From Zoogloea oleivorans (lineage in GTDB: Bacteria > Pseudomonadota > Gammaproteobacteria > Burkholderiales > Rhodocyclaceae): 64,000 nt of DNA. How positions within the stretch are numbered: position 1 is the first letter of the stretch; each line of letters starts with the position of its first letter. Position numbers and translations under genes: made by a program. The notes beneath the pieces are model-generated. The model saw only the letters and a list, made by a program, of their open reading frames with translations. It did no database searches and had not been told where the DNA came from. Shown in pieces: positions 54,589 to 62,481 of this stretch. The stretch covers positions 40,867-104,866 of the forward strand of contig JAOAUC010000080.1 of the NCBI GenBank assembly GCA_030157785.1, given 5' to 3'.

Positions 54589-55827
54589 ATGGCACTTATC
54601 ACCGACACCAAAGCACGACACATCAAGCCAGAAGACAAACCAATCCCTCACGGGGCCATCCCCGGCTTAACACTTGAACCGAACCGAACCAAGGGACGTG
54701 GTAAGTGGAACCTACGTTACGTAAGCCCTGTAACTGGAAAGCGCCGAAACGCCGGGCTAGGTTCTTACCCTGAAGTCAGCATCTCCGAAGCGGCTAAACG
54801 CGCTTTTGCCATGCGCACCGATATTGCTGAGGGGAAAGACCCACTGGAAGAGAAGGCCAAGATCGAAGAGGCTCCTGAGCCCCTGGCGATACCCAGTTTC
54901 AAGGAGGCAGCTGAAATCCTGCACAAGGATCTGCTTCCTGGCTGGAAGAACCCCAAACACGGCCAGCAGTGGATCAACACCTTGACCGAGTACGTTTTCC
55001 CGAAGTTAGGTGAAAAACGCCTGAACGAAATCCAACCGGGGGACGTGGCGGAAGTTCTCAAGCCTATCTGGCTCACCAAGGCTGAAACAGCTAGCCGAGT
55101 GAAGCAGCGCATCCATGCCGTGATGGCCTGGGGATGGGCGCACGGTCACTGCCAGTCGAACCCAGTCGACGTGGTCGGCCACCTCCTTCCTCAACAGCCA
55201 GGCAAAGCCATTCGGACGAAACATCAACCGTCGATGCCCTGGAAGGACATTCCCGCATTCGCAACCACGCACCTGAAGCCAAGAGAGCGCTACGACGTCA
55301 CCCGTGCGATGTTGGAATTCTTGATCCTGACGGCGTGCCGCTCAGGAGAAGCGCGGGGCATGGTATGGTCTGAAGTCGATCTGGAAAACGGCGTATGGAC
55401 GATTCCGCCAGAGCGAATGAAAGCGAAGCTACCTCACCGCGTTCCCCTTGCACCTCGCGCTATCGAAATCCTCAAGGATCAACAGGGGCGCCATGAAAGC
55501 CTCGTCTTCCCATCTACGCGGGATGAAGTTGAGCTTTCGGACATGGTACTGACCTCATTCCTGCGTCGCGTGAAAGCACATAGCGACACCCCAGGCAGGA
55601 TTGCTACCGCTCACGGGTTCCGATCGAGCTTTCGGGACTGGTGCAGTGAACACGGCTACGCCCGGGATTTGGCAGAGCGAGCGCTGGCACACACCGTTCA
55701 AAACAAAGTGGAAGCGGCGTACCACCGCACCGATCTCCTTGAGCAGCGGCGAGAAATGATGAATGCCTGGGCGGCCTTTGTTACTGGAAAATCAAACCTT
55801 GCTGATCATTCTGCACCGCAAAGCTAA
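54589..55827 (+). CDS. int: P4-type site-specific integrase (tyrosine recombinase)
   Basis: 412 residues from the ATG at 54589, with GAGGA 8 bp upstream. The N-terminal DUF4102 arm-binding domain (KARHIKPEDKPIPHG, GKWNLRYVSP, AGLGSYPEVS) is followed by a SAM-like core-binding domain and the catalytic domain with Arg in LTACRSGEARGMVWSEVD, HGFRSSFRDW, and a His-Tyr end (ALAHTVQNKVEAAYHRTD). All catalytic residues appear intact. Such integrases insert islands into tRNA or other conserved 3' ends. It is the first gene of the island and points into it. Confidence 0.94.
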   Translation: MALITDTKARHIKPEDKPIPHGAIPGLTLEPNRTKGRGKWNLRYVSPVTGKRRNAGLGSYPEVSISEAAKRAFAMRTDIAEGKDPLEEKAKIEEAPEPLAIPSFKEAAEILHKDLLPGWKNPKHGQQWINTLTEYVFPKLGEKRLNEIQPGDVAEVLKPIWLTKAETASRVKQRIHAVMAWGWAHGHCQSNPVDVVGHLLPQQPGKAIRTKHQPSMPWKDIPAFATTHLKPRERYDVTRAMLEFLILTACRSGEARGMVWSEVDLENGVWTIPPERMKAKLPHRVPLAPRAIEILKDQQGRHESLVFPSTRDEVELSDMVLTSFLRRVKAHSDTPGRIATAHGFRSSFRDWCSEHGYARDLAERALAHTVQNKVEAAYHRTDLLEQRREMMNAWAAFVTGKSNLADHSAPQS

Positions 55828-56003
55828 GCACCTTGGCCGACTTCTCCTCGGCCGGAGCTGCCGCTCGACCGGCGACCTGCGTCGGTCAGCAACGTAGAGG
55901 TTACCTGCCGCTAAACTGCAAATTGCGGCGAGCGGCAGCTTCTCATTCAGGTGAGTGCGTACTTCCGACCCAAAGGCGGCGGTCAGGAGAATGGAAAGCT
56001 GAC

Positions 56004-56067
56004 ACTCAACGTTTGAGCTCAGGCCGCGGCCCGCCAGGGCCGTCGCGCCTGCAGCTAATTGTTAGGG
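56004..56067 (-). repeat. Integron attC recombination site
   Basis: On the minus strand the site opens with CCCTAAC (56067-56061), runs through CAATTAGCTGCAGGC, a GC-rich centre, and GCCTGAGCTCAAAC to the core GTTGAGT (56010-56004), which fits the attC core GTTRRRY. The arms AGCTGCAGGC and GCCTGAGCT pair with one extrahelical G, a hallmark of folded attC. The stop codon of the adjacent minus-strand gene lies within CTAAC, the usual cassette arrangement. The first heptamer deviates from RYYYAAC at one position. No integron integrase is in the window. Confidence 0.75.
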
Positions 56068-56763
56068 CAGTTTCCTCGGCTTTTTGGGTTTCTTTAGTTT
56101 GATACTCCTGCCATACATCATTAGGAAGCGATCAAGCTCTTCAGCTGACTTTCCGGGCAAATGAACAAGTATCCCTGAAATGAACGATTGCATATCTTCA
56201 ATGTCTTGCCAGGTTCGAGGAACGCTCGTTGCCACATGCGTCGGACGAACTGCTCGAATTAGGCTGTTCATTGCCCGGAAGTTGTGTTGGTCAATGATCG
56301 GCAATGGGTCTGCGTGGTGAATTAAATGCGTTATGTACGCCGCAGTAATGTACGCAGTCTTGGGCAGTTTTGAACGCCACCACGCAAAGGTTTCTTTTGC
56401 ACCAATACACTTCTTCGCTTGAACGTATTCTGGCCAAAGATTCTCTACTTTATGGATCAACTGCAACTGGGCTTCAGGGATTTTAGCTTTTCCTACATGA
56501 CCCCACTTCCAAAATAATGAGGCATGCACTTCCACGTTCGAAGCGGACTTGCTTGCATAGACCGACTTGTACCTTGCGTAATCTGCTGCTGGGTACTTTG
56601 TGAAGCTGTACTCCGCCAGATGATGCGTAAATTTAGGAGTAATTGTTCCGGCAATCGCGATTGCCTCAGCATTTGTTAGTTTCACAACGATATCCCAATA
56701 TGCCCTAACTATCTGCTTAGACAGCAATTCTGCTGTATAACTCCGAGCGTTGCTGCATGACAT
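56062..56763 (-). CDS. Gene-cassette protein of unknown function
   Basis: 233 residues, lower GC and different codon use from the chromosome. The middle region (AYITHLIHHADPLPIIDQHNFRAMNSLI) recalls the helix-hairpin-helix-like pattern P-x-x-PIxDxxxxRA of some DNA-glycosylase-fold proteins, but that is weak. The C-terminus is strongly basic (KLKKPKKPRKLP). The stop lies inside the attC site, so this is an integron gene cassette. A -10-like TATACT lies upstream on the minus strand. It could be a stress or phage-response gene, as many cassette genes are, but the sequence does not say. Confidence 0.7.
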   Translation of the reverse strand: MSCSNARSYTAELLSKQIVRAYWDIVVKLTNAEAIAIAGTITPKFTHHLAEYSFTKYPAADYARYKSVYASKSASNVEVHASLFWKWGHVGKAKIPEAQLQLIHKVENLWPEYVQAKKCIGAKETFAWWRSKLPKTAYITAAYITHLIHHADPLPIIDQHNFRAMNSLIRAVRPTHVATSVPRTWQDIEDMQSFISGILVHLPGKSAEELDRFLMMYGRSIKLKKPKKPRKLP

Positions 56764-57204
56764 CTCAGAGCGATTTTTACGTAGAACGGCTTACTGCTTG
56801 CGTTTCCGTGAAATTCAGGTGATTTCTAACCCTACTAAATTGAGACAAAAAGCAGCAGCCGATTGCGAAAGTATAAGCATACGCAAAAAGTGCCTGAGTG
56901 ACTGCTTTGCGCTCGATTGCTGGCCGTCCGCTTCTGGCCGACAACAGCCCTCTGAATAGGCAACTTCCGACCCATCAGCGACATCCGCGCCCTTGAACTC
57001 GTCGCCCCGAAGCTGCCGGTCGGCCTTGTCTGGGCCAGTTGAAACTCCTATGCCCCGGGGTGCAGCGAAACAACTGGGGTCTGTATACCGTTCCTGCCCC
57101 TTCCGACCTCCCGTTTCAAGGGTGCGGAGCCCTGCTGACAGGGGCATCCACGAAACCGCTTCGCACTGGCCAGCTTTCCCGGCGTACCAACTTGCCTAGG
57201 CGGC
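56764..57204. other. Long island spacer with degenerate repeat motif
   Basis: 441 bp without a gene I can support. The half near the cassette is AT-rich. From about 56925 it is GC-rich and carries copies of a recurring motif: CCGCTTCTGGCCG near 56930, also found inverted near 59350, and ACTTCCGACCCA near 56963, also found near 55957. Short open frames here lack ribosome sites and family similarity. Confidence 0.5.
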
Positions 57205-58482
57205 CTATTCCGTCATCCATGCCGCTCTCAGAGGGCCGCGGAAGCTTGAATGCCAGAGGGGGCTTTCCTCTTTCAAGAAGAAATTCGTTACTCCACCCGA
57301 GTCTGTGCTGCCATGGATAGCGGGAAGAAGGCCGCTTCTACTGCTGAACACAACACCGACGATATGGCCCGGCGCACGATTGAGGAAGTTACTAACTCCG
57401 AGTTTCAATCCCGTTGGTTGCTTGTCTGGGGCACTGTCTTGTTCGTGTAGCGACAGCAACTGATCTGCATCAAGGCCTTGCAATGCAACCCAGAACAAAG
57501 CGCCACGCTTGCGTGTGAACTGCCGTGCCGCGGAGTCGTCGAGGGTGGCAAACACCTGATCCAGCACGTCGTCCTCAACTGCACTTTGCATCACGAACGC
57601 CAGCATTCCGCCCGTAGAAGTCCCGTACACGACTGCTTCGCGATTGCGAGTACCTGTCGCTGCGTCGATGGCCTTCCTCAACTCCTCGTGGCCTTTATCC
57701 TCCGCCGCTTCAATCGTGGCGGGATCGAAGGGTGCTATGCGCACTTCCGCGCCACCACCCAAGGTTGCGCTGCTCCCAGCCAGGATACGCGCAACGACTT
57801 CTCTCGCGAGTGAGGATCTTTCCCCTGTGTCTGCCGGTAAGCGATAAGGAACGGTCAGCACAACCGCAAGCCCCGAGCGCAGGCTCTGTGCAATGCCACC
57901 CACGTCTCTCCATAGCTCGCCCCAGAACTCCAGCGCAGCGCGGCGATGGATACGGCGTCCCTTGTTTTCCGAGATGGACTTGCACTCGACCTCAAGCCCA
58001 CTGGGGCCGAGATCTTCGATCAGGAGATCAAAAGAGCCCCCGTTGTTCACTCTGTGCCAAGCCACCCGTTGCCCACGACGGACGAAGTGGGTCGCTGCCT
58101 GCATCTCCAAACTCAGACCGTGCATGTTCTCGGAACTGCTGAAGGCAGTTCGGACTCGTTTGACGAATGCTCTGGCCTGCTTGACCGTGCTCATCTCCAG
58201 GACGCCGAGCACCTGTGCAGCGAAGGCCAAAGACGGAAAAATGCTCGGATCGTTGCAGGCCTCGTGCGGCACGGTGCCAAACCTTGCCACCAGTCTTCGC
58301 AAGCCCTCCAACTGGTATGCGATGGCGTACTCTGAACGCAGGTAGTCACCGAGAAAGTGATTCGACCGAATCGCCTCTTCCTGCCGGGCCACCGCACCTT
58401 GCCAATGTTCCGCACCAATTGCGCTAGCCAAGCGCCGGTACACCCCGGGCACCTCCGCCGTCGTCATCTCAATAGCTGGCAC
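57205..58482 (-). CDS. Protein with PD-(D/E)XK nuclease signature
   Basis: About 425 residues from the GTG at 58482, which follows AGAGG by 4 bp; the frame also has a TTG at 58509 and an ATG at 58467. The segment 57.9-58.1 kb encodes a PD-(D/E)XK-like core: helix glutamate in GLSLEMQAATHF, then SFDLLIED, then LEVECKSIS, so the D...ExK triad is present. The N-terminal 120 and C-terminal 200 residues match nothing I recognise. It is a single gene in the island, perhaps a restriction or anti-phage nuclease, or a damage-repair enzyme. The 3' end lies in GC-rich sequence next to the spacer. Confidence 0.7.
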   Translation of the reverse strand: MPAIEMTTAEVPGVYRRLASAIGAEHWQGAVARQEEAIRSNHFLGDYLRSEYAIAYQLEGLRRLVARFGTVPHEACNDPSIFPSLAFAAQVLGVLEMSTVKQARAFVKRVRTAFSSSENMHGLSLEMQAATHFVRRGQRVAWHRVNNGGSFDLLIEDLGPSGLEVECKSISENKGRRIHRRAALEFWGELWRDVGGIAQSLRSGLAVVLTVPYRLPADTGERSSLAREVVARILAGSSATLGGGAEVRIAPFDPATIEAAEDKGHEELRKAIDAATGTRNREAVVYGTSTGGMLAFVMQSAVEDDVLDQVFATLDDSAARQFTRKRGALFWVALQGLDADQLLSLHEQDSAPDKQPTGLKLGVSNFLNRAPGHIVGVVFSSRSGLLPAIHGSTDSGGVTNFFLKEESPLWHSSFRGPLRAAWMTE

Positions 58483-58659
58483 GTCGCCTCTTTCTTGCTG
58501 TTCGATCAAGAGCCAAGACTACCAAACTTGCGAGTCTCGAAAGCAGACCGTCGTGACGGTCAGCTCCTGGCCGATAGTACCCTCTCAGCATCATTGCCGG
58601 TAGCGGCCCGTCGCTATGAGTTCAAGAATCTGACTCCGATCAACAGCAAGGAGCCAATC

Positions 58660-59280
58660 ATGGAAACGCGAGAACATCCGCATCGGGAAGCCTGGAACAA
58701 GGAGAAGTAGGTTGGGCAGAAGGCACCGCTCAAACCCAAAGACATCTGGGCAATCCGCATTCATCTACAAAATGCGCACGCGGTGCGCGACCTCGCCATG
58801 TTCAACCTGGCGATCGACAGCAAGCTTCGGGGCTGCGACCTCGTCGGACTGCGGGTGCGTGACGTGACACACGGAGGCCAGTTGCTCTCACGCGCAATGG
58901 TCGTACAGCGGAAAACGCAGAGGCCAGTGCAGTTCGAACTGACCGAGCCTACACGCGCGGCCGTTGCGGCCTGGATTGCGAAAGAGGGATTGAAGTCGGA
59001 AGACTTCCTCTTTCCGAGCCGGCTGCGCAACTCCCCGCACGTCTCCACGAGGCAGTACGCGAGGATCGTCGAGCATTGGGTAGCGTCGGCCGGTCTTGAT
59101 CCAACCGCCTACGGTACGCACTCGATGCGGCGTACGAAAGCGACCTTGATCTACAAGCGCACAAAGAACCTGCGGGCCGTTCAGCTCCTGCTGGGACACT
59201 CGAAGCTTGAAAGCACTGTGCGATACCTCGGCATTGAGGTGGATGATGCGCTGGAGATTTCGGAGCAGACGGAGATCTAG
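58660..59280 (+). pseudogene. Short tyrosine recombinase interrupted by an in-frame amber codon
   Basis: An ATG at 58660 with an ideal AAGGAG opens a frame that reads 16 codons (ending AWNKEK), hits TAG at 58708-58710, then continues in frame through VGQKAPLKPKDIWAI to 59280. The rest is a compact integrase of about 200 residues with all catalytic elements: Arg in DSKLRGCDLV, Lys in QRKTQRP, HSMRRTK, GHSKLES and Tyr in VRYLGIE. Related proteins have KGKLVGQK-type sequence here as I recall, so the change is a TTG-to-TAG nonsense mutation. It may be inactive, or read by suppression or by restart at the GTG at 58783. Confidence 0.8.
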
Positions 59281-59403
59281 ATCGTCTCTGCGGCCACACG
59301 GGCGACTACCGTGTGGCCGCATTCTGGCATCATGTCGAATGCGTACTGCCGGCCAGAAGCGGTCGTTCATGGAATTTTCCCGAACCAGACGTTCGTTTAA
59401 ATG

Positions 59404-59431
59404 TTGTTTGCATTAGTTGTTTCAGTACAAT
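59404..59431 (+). promoter_or_regulatory. Candidate promoter of the NYN gene
   Basis: TTGTTT (59404-59409), a 16-bp spacer and TACAAT (59426-59431). It would give a leader of about 170 nt before the ATG at 59611. The surrounding 330-bp gap (59281-59610) otherwise contains an inverted copy of the CCGCTTCTGGCCG motif near 59350 and no gene. Confidence 0.5.
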
Positions 59432-59610
59432 GGCAATCTGCCCCGCCTCAATTGCGTGCTCACTTGTCGCGTAAACACCTTTCGTTTGAAAACGACGTTC
59501 TGGCAAGGCAGCTGGCTTGTCCTGTTCGCCAACTTACTGGACAGGCTTCCAGCTTCTTGGACACTTCTGTCTCCTACTATTAGTTCGGCCCACAATTCCC
59601 GGAGCACTAT

Positions 59611-60165
59611 ATGACTCAAGTCCTCAACTTCACCTATGTCGACAATTCCAATGTTTTTGCCGAAGGGTGTCGAGCCTCCGCTGTTGCGAAAAAGATACCA
59701 GGAGCCGAGACATACATTGATGCTATGAACAACAAGATTGTTGATAGAGGCTGGCAACTTGATTACGGGAAACTTCACCAGTTCGTCTGCGGCGATAAAG
59801 CAGAAATTGGGAGCGCGAAGCTCTGGGGCTCTCCACCTCCAAGTGACACTTTCTGGCAAATGGTTAAGAGCAAGGGGTTTGAAGTAAAAACCTACGAAAA
59901 AAATTTCGCGGGAAAAGAGAAGAAAGTTGATGTTGCGATAGCGCATCAAATCACCAAGGACGTCTACTCCGGAAAGATTCGGAAAGGCATTGATGAAGTC
60001 ACGCTCGTAGCTGGAGACAAAGACTTTGTCCCGGTCGTCGAAGACCTTGTCGAAAACGGCTACGTTGTCCATATAGTGTTTTGGGATAACGCTGCACCTG
60101 AGCTGAAGGCCGTTTGCTCGAAGTTCACCAGCCTTAACCCGTTCCTTGACCACTTGTCGCGCTAA
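59611..60165 (+). CDS. NYN-domain (PIN-like) ribonuclease-fold protein
   Basis: 184 residues with GGAG upstream. The whole protein is one NYN domain: Asp11 in NFTYVDNSNVF, the second acidic site in EKKVDVAIAHQITKDV, and the third in TLVAGDKDFVPVVEDL, the LabA/LIN-28-like arrangement of metal-binding residues. NYN proteins are metal-dependent RNases; free-standing ones occur in mobile DNA and some defence loci. It is AT-richer than the backbone. A 12-bp hairpin follows the stop. The target RNA is unknown. Confidence 0.87.
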   Translation: MTQVLNFTYVDNSNVFAEGCRASAVAKKIPGAETYIDAMNNKIVDRGWQLDYGKLHQFVCGDKAEIGSAKLWGSPPPSDTFWQMVKSKGFEVKTYEKNFAGKEKKVDVAIAHQITKDVYSGKIRKGIDEVTLVAGDKDFVPVVEDLVENGYVVHIVFWDNAAPELKAVCSKFTSLNPFLDHLSR

Positions 60166-60189
60166 GTAAGCCGAACCCATCATTCCACC

Positions 60190-60220
60190 GGGCGCTGCGC
60201 GATAAAACCGCGCAGCGCCC
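60190..60220. terminator. Strong hairpin after the NYN gene
   Basis: GGGCGCTGCGCG and CGCGCAGCGCCC form a perfect 12-bp stem with loop ATAAAAC, 24 bp after the stop. There is no T tract on either side, so it may act as a transcript end stabiliser rather than a classic terminator. Confidence 0.6.
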
Positions 60221-60467
60221 GTGAATTCAAACGCTAAAGGTCCGCTTTCCAAAGCGTCGAAGGGCTGCTTCGGGTCGGGTCCTGCCATCCGGAAGCAGGG
60301 AAAGCTGCCATTCAGCCTTGAAGTAGCCGGGCGACAGCTGTCTGTCTCATAGCTGCCACTCTTTCCGCTGACCGAGAACGTCGCCAAAGGCCGATCACCA
60401 GTCCGTCACCGTTCCAAACCTTAGCGGGATCTGATGGCAAGCACACCAAAGAAAAATTGCCTGAACG
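60221..60467. repeat. Degenerate GC-rich repeat region between the NYN and endonuclease genes
   Basis: Contains several imperfect copies of an AAGC/GCTT-type motif, such as GGTCCGCTTTCC, GAAGGGCTGCTTCGGGTCGGG and GGGAAAGCTGCCATTCAGCC. Similar pieces occur near 55960, 56930 and 59345. No open frame with family similarity is seen. Confidence 0.45.
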
Positions 60468-61292
60468 TCAGCCACAGCCCGCCTTGAGCTTGGCCGGCTC
60501 CGTCACCCATGGATTACCCCTGCCCTGCCAACGGACGATGCGCGTGTTGCGCTCCCGCTCCCAATCATCCACCGGGTAGGTCTTGGCCCAGGCACACATC
60601 AGCTTCTTGTCCTGGCTGCTCAAGTTCAGCTTGTAGGTTTCATACATATAGAGCGTGATCCGAGCCGCCCGCCCGCGGACTTCTGCCCGTGGCTGGGCAC
60701 GCTTTCCCTTGAAATCCACAACCGTCTGACACGCCCCGTACATAGGCTCCGGATGCGAAGTCCAAACTGAATAGGGGAAGTTGCTCCGGTCGCCGTTCAC
60801 CTCGCCCACGGCTGGCACGAGGTTGATCAAATCCCCCTCGGCCATCTGAAATACCGGGTCCGTCGCCGTGCAGTTCGCTCGCCCGCCGCTCTGCCAACAC
60901 TCGCGCTGCTGGCCCAACACCCAGGCCGGCACAACATGCTCCCACTCAATTCGACTGGCCCTCTCAATGCTCTTCCTCGGCCGGTAGCCGCAGCCATCTA
61001 AATCGACAGCGTTGCCGCTGTAGCGGCAGCCGCAGTAGAAATCCTCCTCCATCCCCGCAAACACACTCGGCAGCACCTTCTTGGCGCCAGCGAAGTCTCG
61101 ATGCCCGACGGCCTTCTTGCCATAAACGAGCGCAGGAAGACTGGAAGATGCCGTGCTGACTGACGGGGGCATCTTGATCGGCCTGGCCTGATCGGCGACA
61201 GGCCTTTCGGAAGGAATACGAACTGGCGGGAGGTATGGTGCAGACGTACAGGCGGCCAACAGGGTGGCGAACAGCAGCAAGGCGTAGGGCAT
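60468..61292 (-). CDS. endA: Endonuclease I family nuclease (secreted lipoprotein)
   Basis: 274 residues from the ATG at 61292, which places a lipobox (LFATLLAAC) in the signal peptide. The endonuclease I core includes RIEWEHVVPAW with the catalytic His, LINLVPAVGEVNGDRSNF, and paired cysteines. Periplasmic or extracellular EndA/Dns nucleases degrade foreign DNA non-specifically. It follows two small genes on the same strand by 85 bp. The frame extends upstream to 61361 without a signal. Confidence 0.9.
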   Translation of the reverse strand: MPYALLLFATLLAACTSAPYLPPVRIPSERPVADQARPIKMPPSVSTASSSLPALVYGKKAVGHRDFAGAKKVLPSVFAGMEEDFYCGCRYSGNAVDLDGCGYRPRKSIERASRIEWEHVVPAWVLGQQRECWQSGGRANCTATDPVFQMAEGDLINLVPAVGEVNGDRSNFPYSVWTSHPEPMYGACQTVVDFKGKRAQPRAEVRGRAARITLYMYETYKLNLSSQDKKLMCAWAKTYPVDDWERERNTRIVRWQGRGNPWVTEPAKLKAGCG

Positions 61293-61376
61293 CGGCGGCA
61301 GTCTACGCAGAGGCAGCGCACCGGGCAACCTTAGCCTGGGACTCTCCCGGTCTGGTGACACCCGTCTTTCAGCACG

Positions 61377-61562
61377 TCAAACCTCGCGCGATTGCGGAGA
61401 CTCACTGCGCCGCTTTGCGGCCGATTCCATTGAGGAATAGACAACGCCGCAGCGGGGACACGCCTCAGTGGCGCCGAAGTCTCGACTGGACCGGATGTAG
61501 TGGCAACGGGGACACTGAACGACTTCCCCCGCGGCCAGCTGGTATTGGCTGGCGGCAGTCAT
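61377..61562 (-). CDS. Small double-cysteine zinc-ribbon protein
   Basis: 61 residues from the ATG at 61562, which overlaps the stop of the upstream small gene (ATGA). Two CxxC knuckles (VVQCPRCHY and EACPRCGVVY) 18 residues apart make a rubredoxin-like zinc ribbon; the tail is basic. The function is unknown. The neighbouring secreted nuclease may be part of the same transcript. Confidence 0.65.
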   Translation of the reverse strand: MTAASQYQLAAGEVVQCPRCHYIRSSRDFGATEACPRCGVVYSSMESAAKRRSESPQSREV

Positions 61563-61777
61563 CCTCGCGTGACCTCCATCGCGAGGCGCGGGGCACATTT
61601 GCCGTTCGGAAGTCGATAGCCACCACCGCCCCGGCAGCCGCAGCCACTACAGGCCCTCATCAGCTCGCCGTGAAGCAGCCCAGCAAAAATCGAAATGCGC
61701 TGATCGCCCCGCGACTCCCCTGCCTGGGCTGAGCCGCATAATCCGGTAACCAGCATTGCCACAAGAAACGCCTTCAC
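61559..61777 (-). CDS. Small secreted cysteine-rich protein
   Basis: 72 residues with a GTG start 8 bp after AGGAGG. The signal peptide MKAFLVAMLVTGLCGSAQAGE is clear. The mature part of about 50 residues contains the cluster RACSGCGCRGGGGYRLPNGKC, which could bind metal or form disulfides. Upstream on the minus strand TTGACG, 17 bp, TAACGT could be its promoter. It is the first gene of a presumed three-gene transcript ending with the endonuclease. Confidence 0.65.
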   Translation of the reverse strand: MKAFLVAMLVTGLCGSAQAGESRGDQRISIFAGLLHGELMRACSGCGCRGGGGYRLPNGKCAPRLAMEVTRG

Positions 61778-62011
61778 GAGTTCATCCTCCTATCGACAGA
61801 TCAAGGCATGACGTTATCAATACAGAATGCCATCGTCAAATAAATATTACATATCGATTTTCTGGCACCCTGAGAGTCCTTTGGCTTGCTGATGGGGAAG
61901 TCTCAACAAAGGTCGCGCGTCGCAGGACCACTTCAGCCTAAAACCTAGAGCCCGCACCCAGCGCCCCCTGACGAAGTGACGCATGTCACTCATTTTGAGC
62001 AGAGCACTGCC

Positions 62012-62281
62012 ATGACCCTGCTCGACGCGACAGGTATATTGGGAGCGGTCCCGCTCGCCAAACGCCGAATCGTGTATCGCCCAAAGACAGAAGAATCGAA
62101 TGACGCCATGCGTCAGCGCATCGTGCGCATTGCTCAGCGAAGCGGCATCGAGCTTGCTGTGAAATCCAGGATTCTGGATCCGCTGGGGATTGCGAATCTG
62201 CAGGTCGCGTCGCGGGAGGCGCTGTTTGCCATAGAGCAGATGCTTCACGTTCTGACCCTCTACGAAGCGCCGGGAGCCTGA
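62012..62281 (+). CDS. Hypothetical small protein
   Basis: 89 residues from the ATG at 62012; a GTG at 61976 is in frame too. The sequence is basic in the middle (AMRQRIVRIAQRSGIELAVKSR) and hydrophobic at the end (ALFAIEQMLHVLTLYEAPGA). No recognised domain. A terminator lies 110 bp downstream. It may be a regulator or remnant; confidence in expression is moderate. Confidence 0.45.
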   Translation: MTLLDATGILGAVPLAKRRIVYRPKTEESNDAMRQRIVRIAQRSGIELAVKSRILDPLGIANLQVASREALFAIEQMLHVLTLYEAPGA

Positions 62282-62393
62282 CCATCATTTGCGCCGCAAT
62301 TTTGTATGCGACTGTACATCCTGATTCGAGGTGCCCATAAGCGCGCCAAGACGGCCAGCCTCAGTAGGGGTCAGGCCGCAAACCAACACTCTT

Positions 62394-62415
62394 CCCGCTT
62401 AGGCGGGATTTTTTT
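62394..62415 (+). terminator. Intrinsic terminator
   Basis: CCCGC-TTAG-GCGGG followed by A and seven T residues (62409-62415). It ends the small plus-strand transcript unit before the convergent yedK gene. Confidence 0.85.
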
Positions 62416-62481
62416 CATTCGAAAGCTGGCCAAGGCCGTGAGCCTACCTTGGTCCTGTGATCGCGCAACGGATGTCGGCCC

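Noticed and set aside
54589..55827. Integron integrase for the attC cassette
   Set aside because: The protein has the DUF4102 N-terminal domain of P4-type island integrases and lacks the extra IntI segment.
62306..62340. LexA box in ACTGTACATCCTGAT near the YedK region
   Set aside because: Only the left half-site CTGT is present; the right half does not match ACAG.
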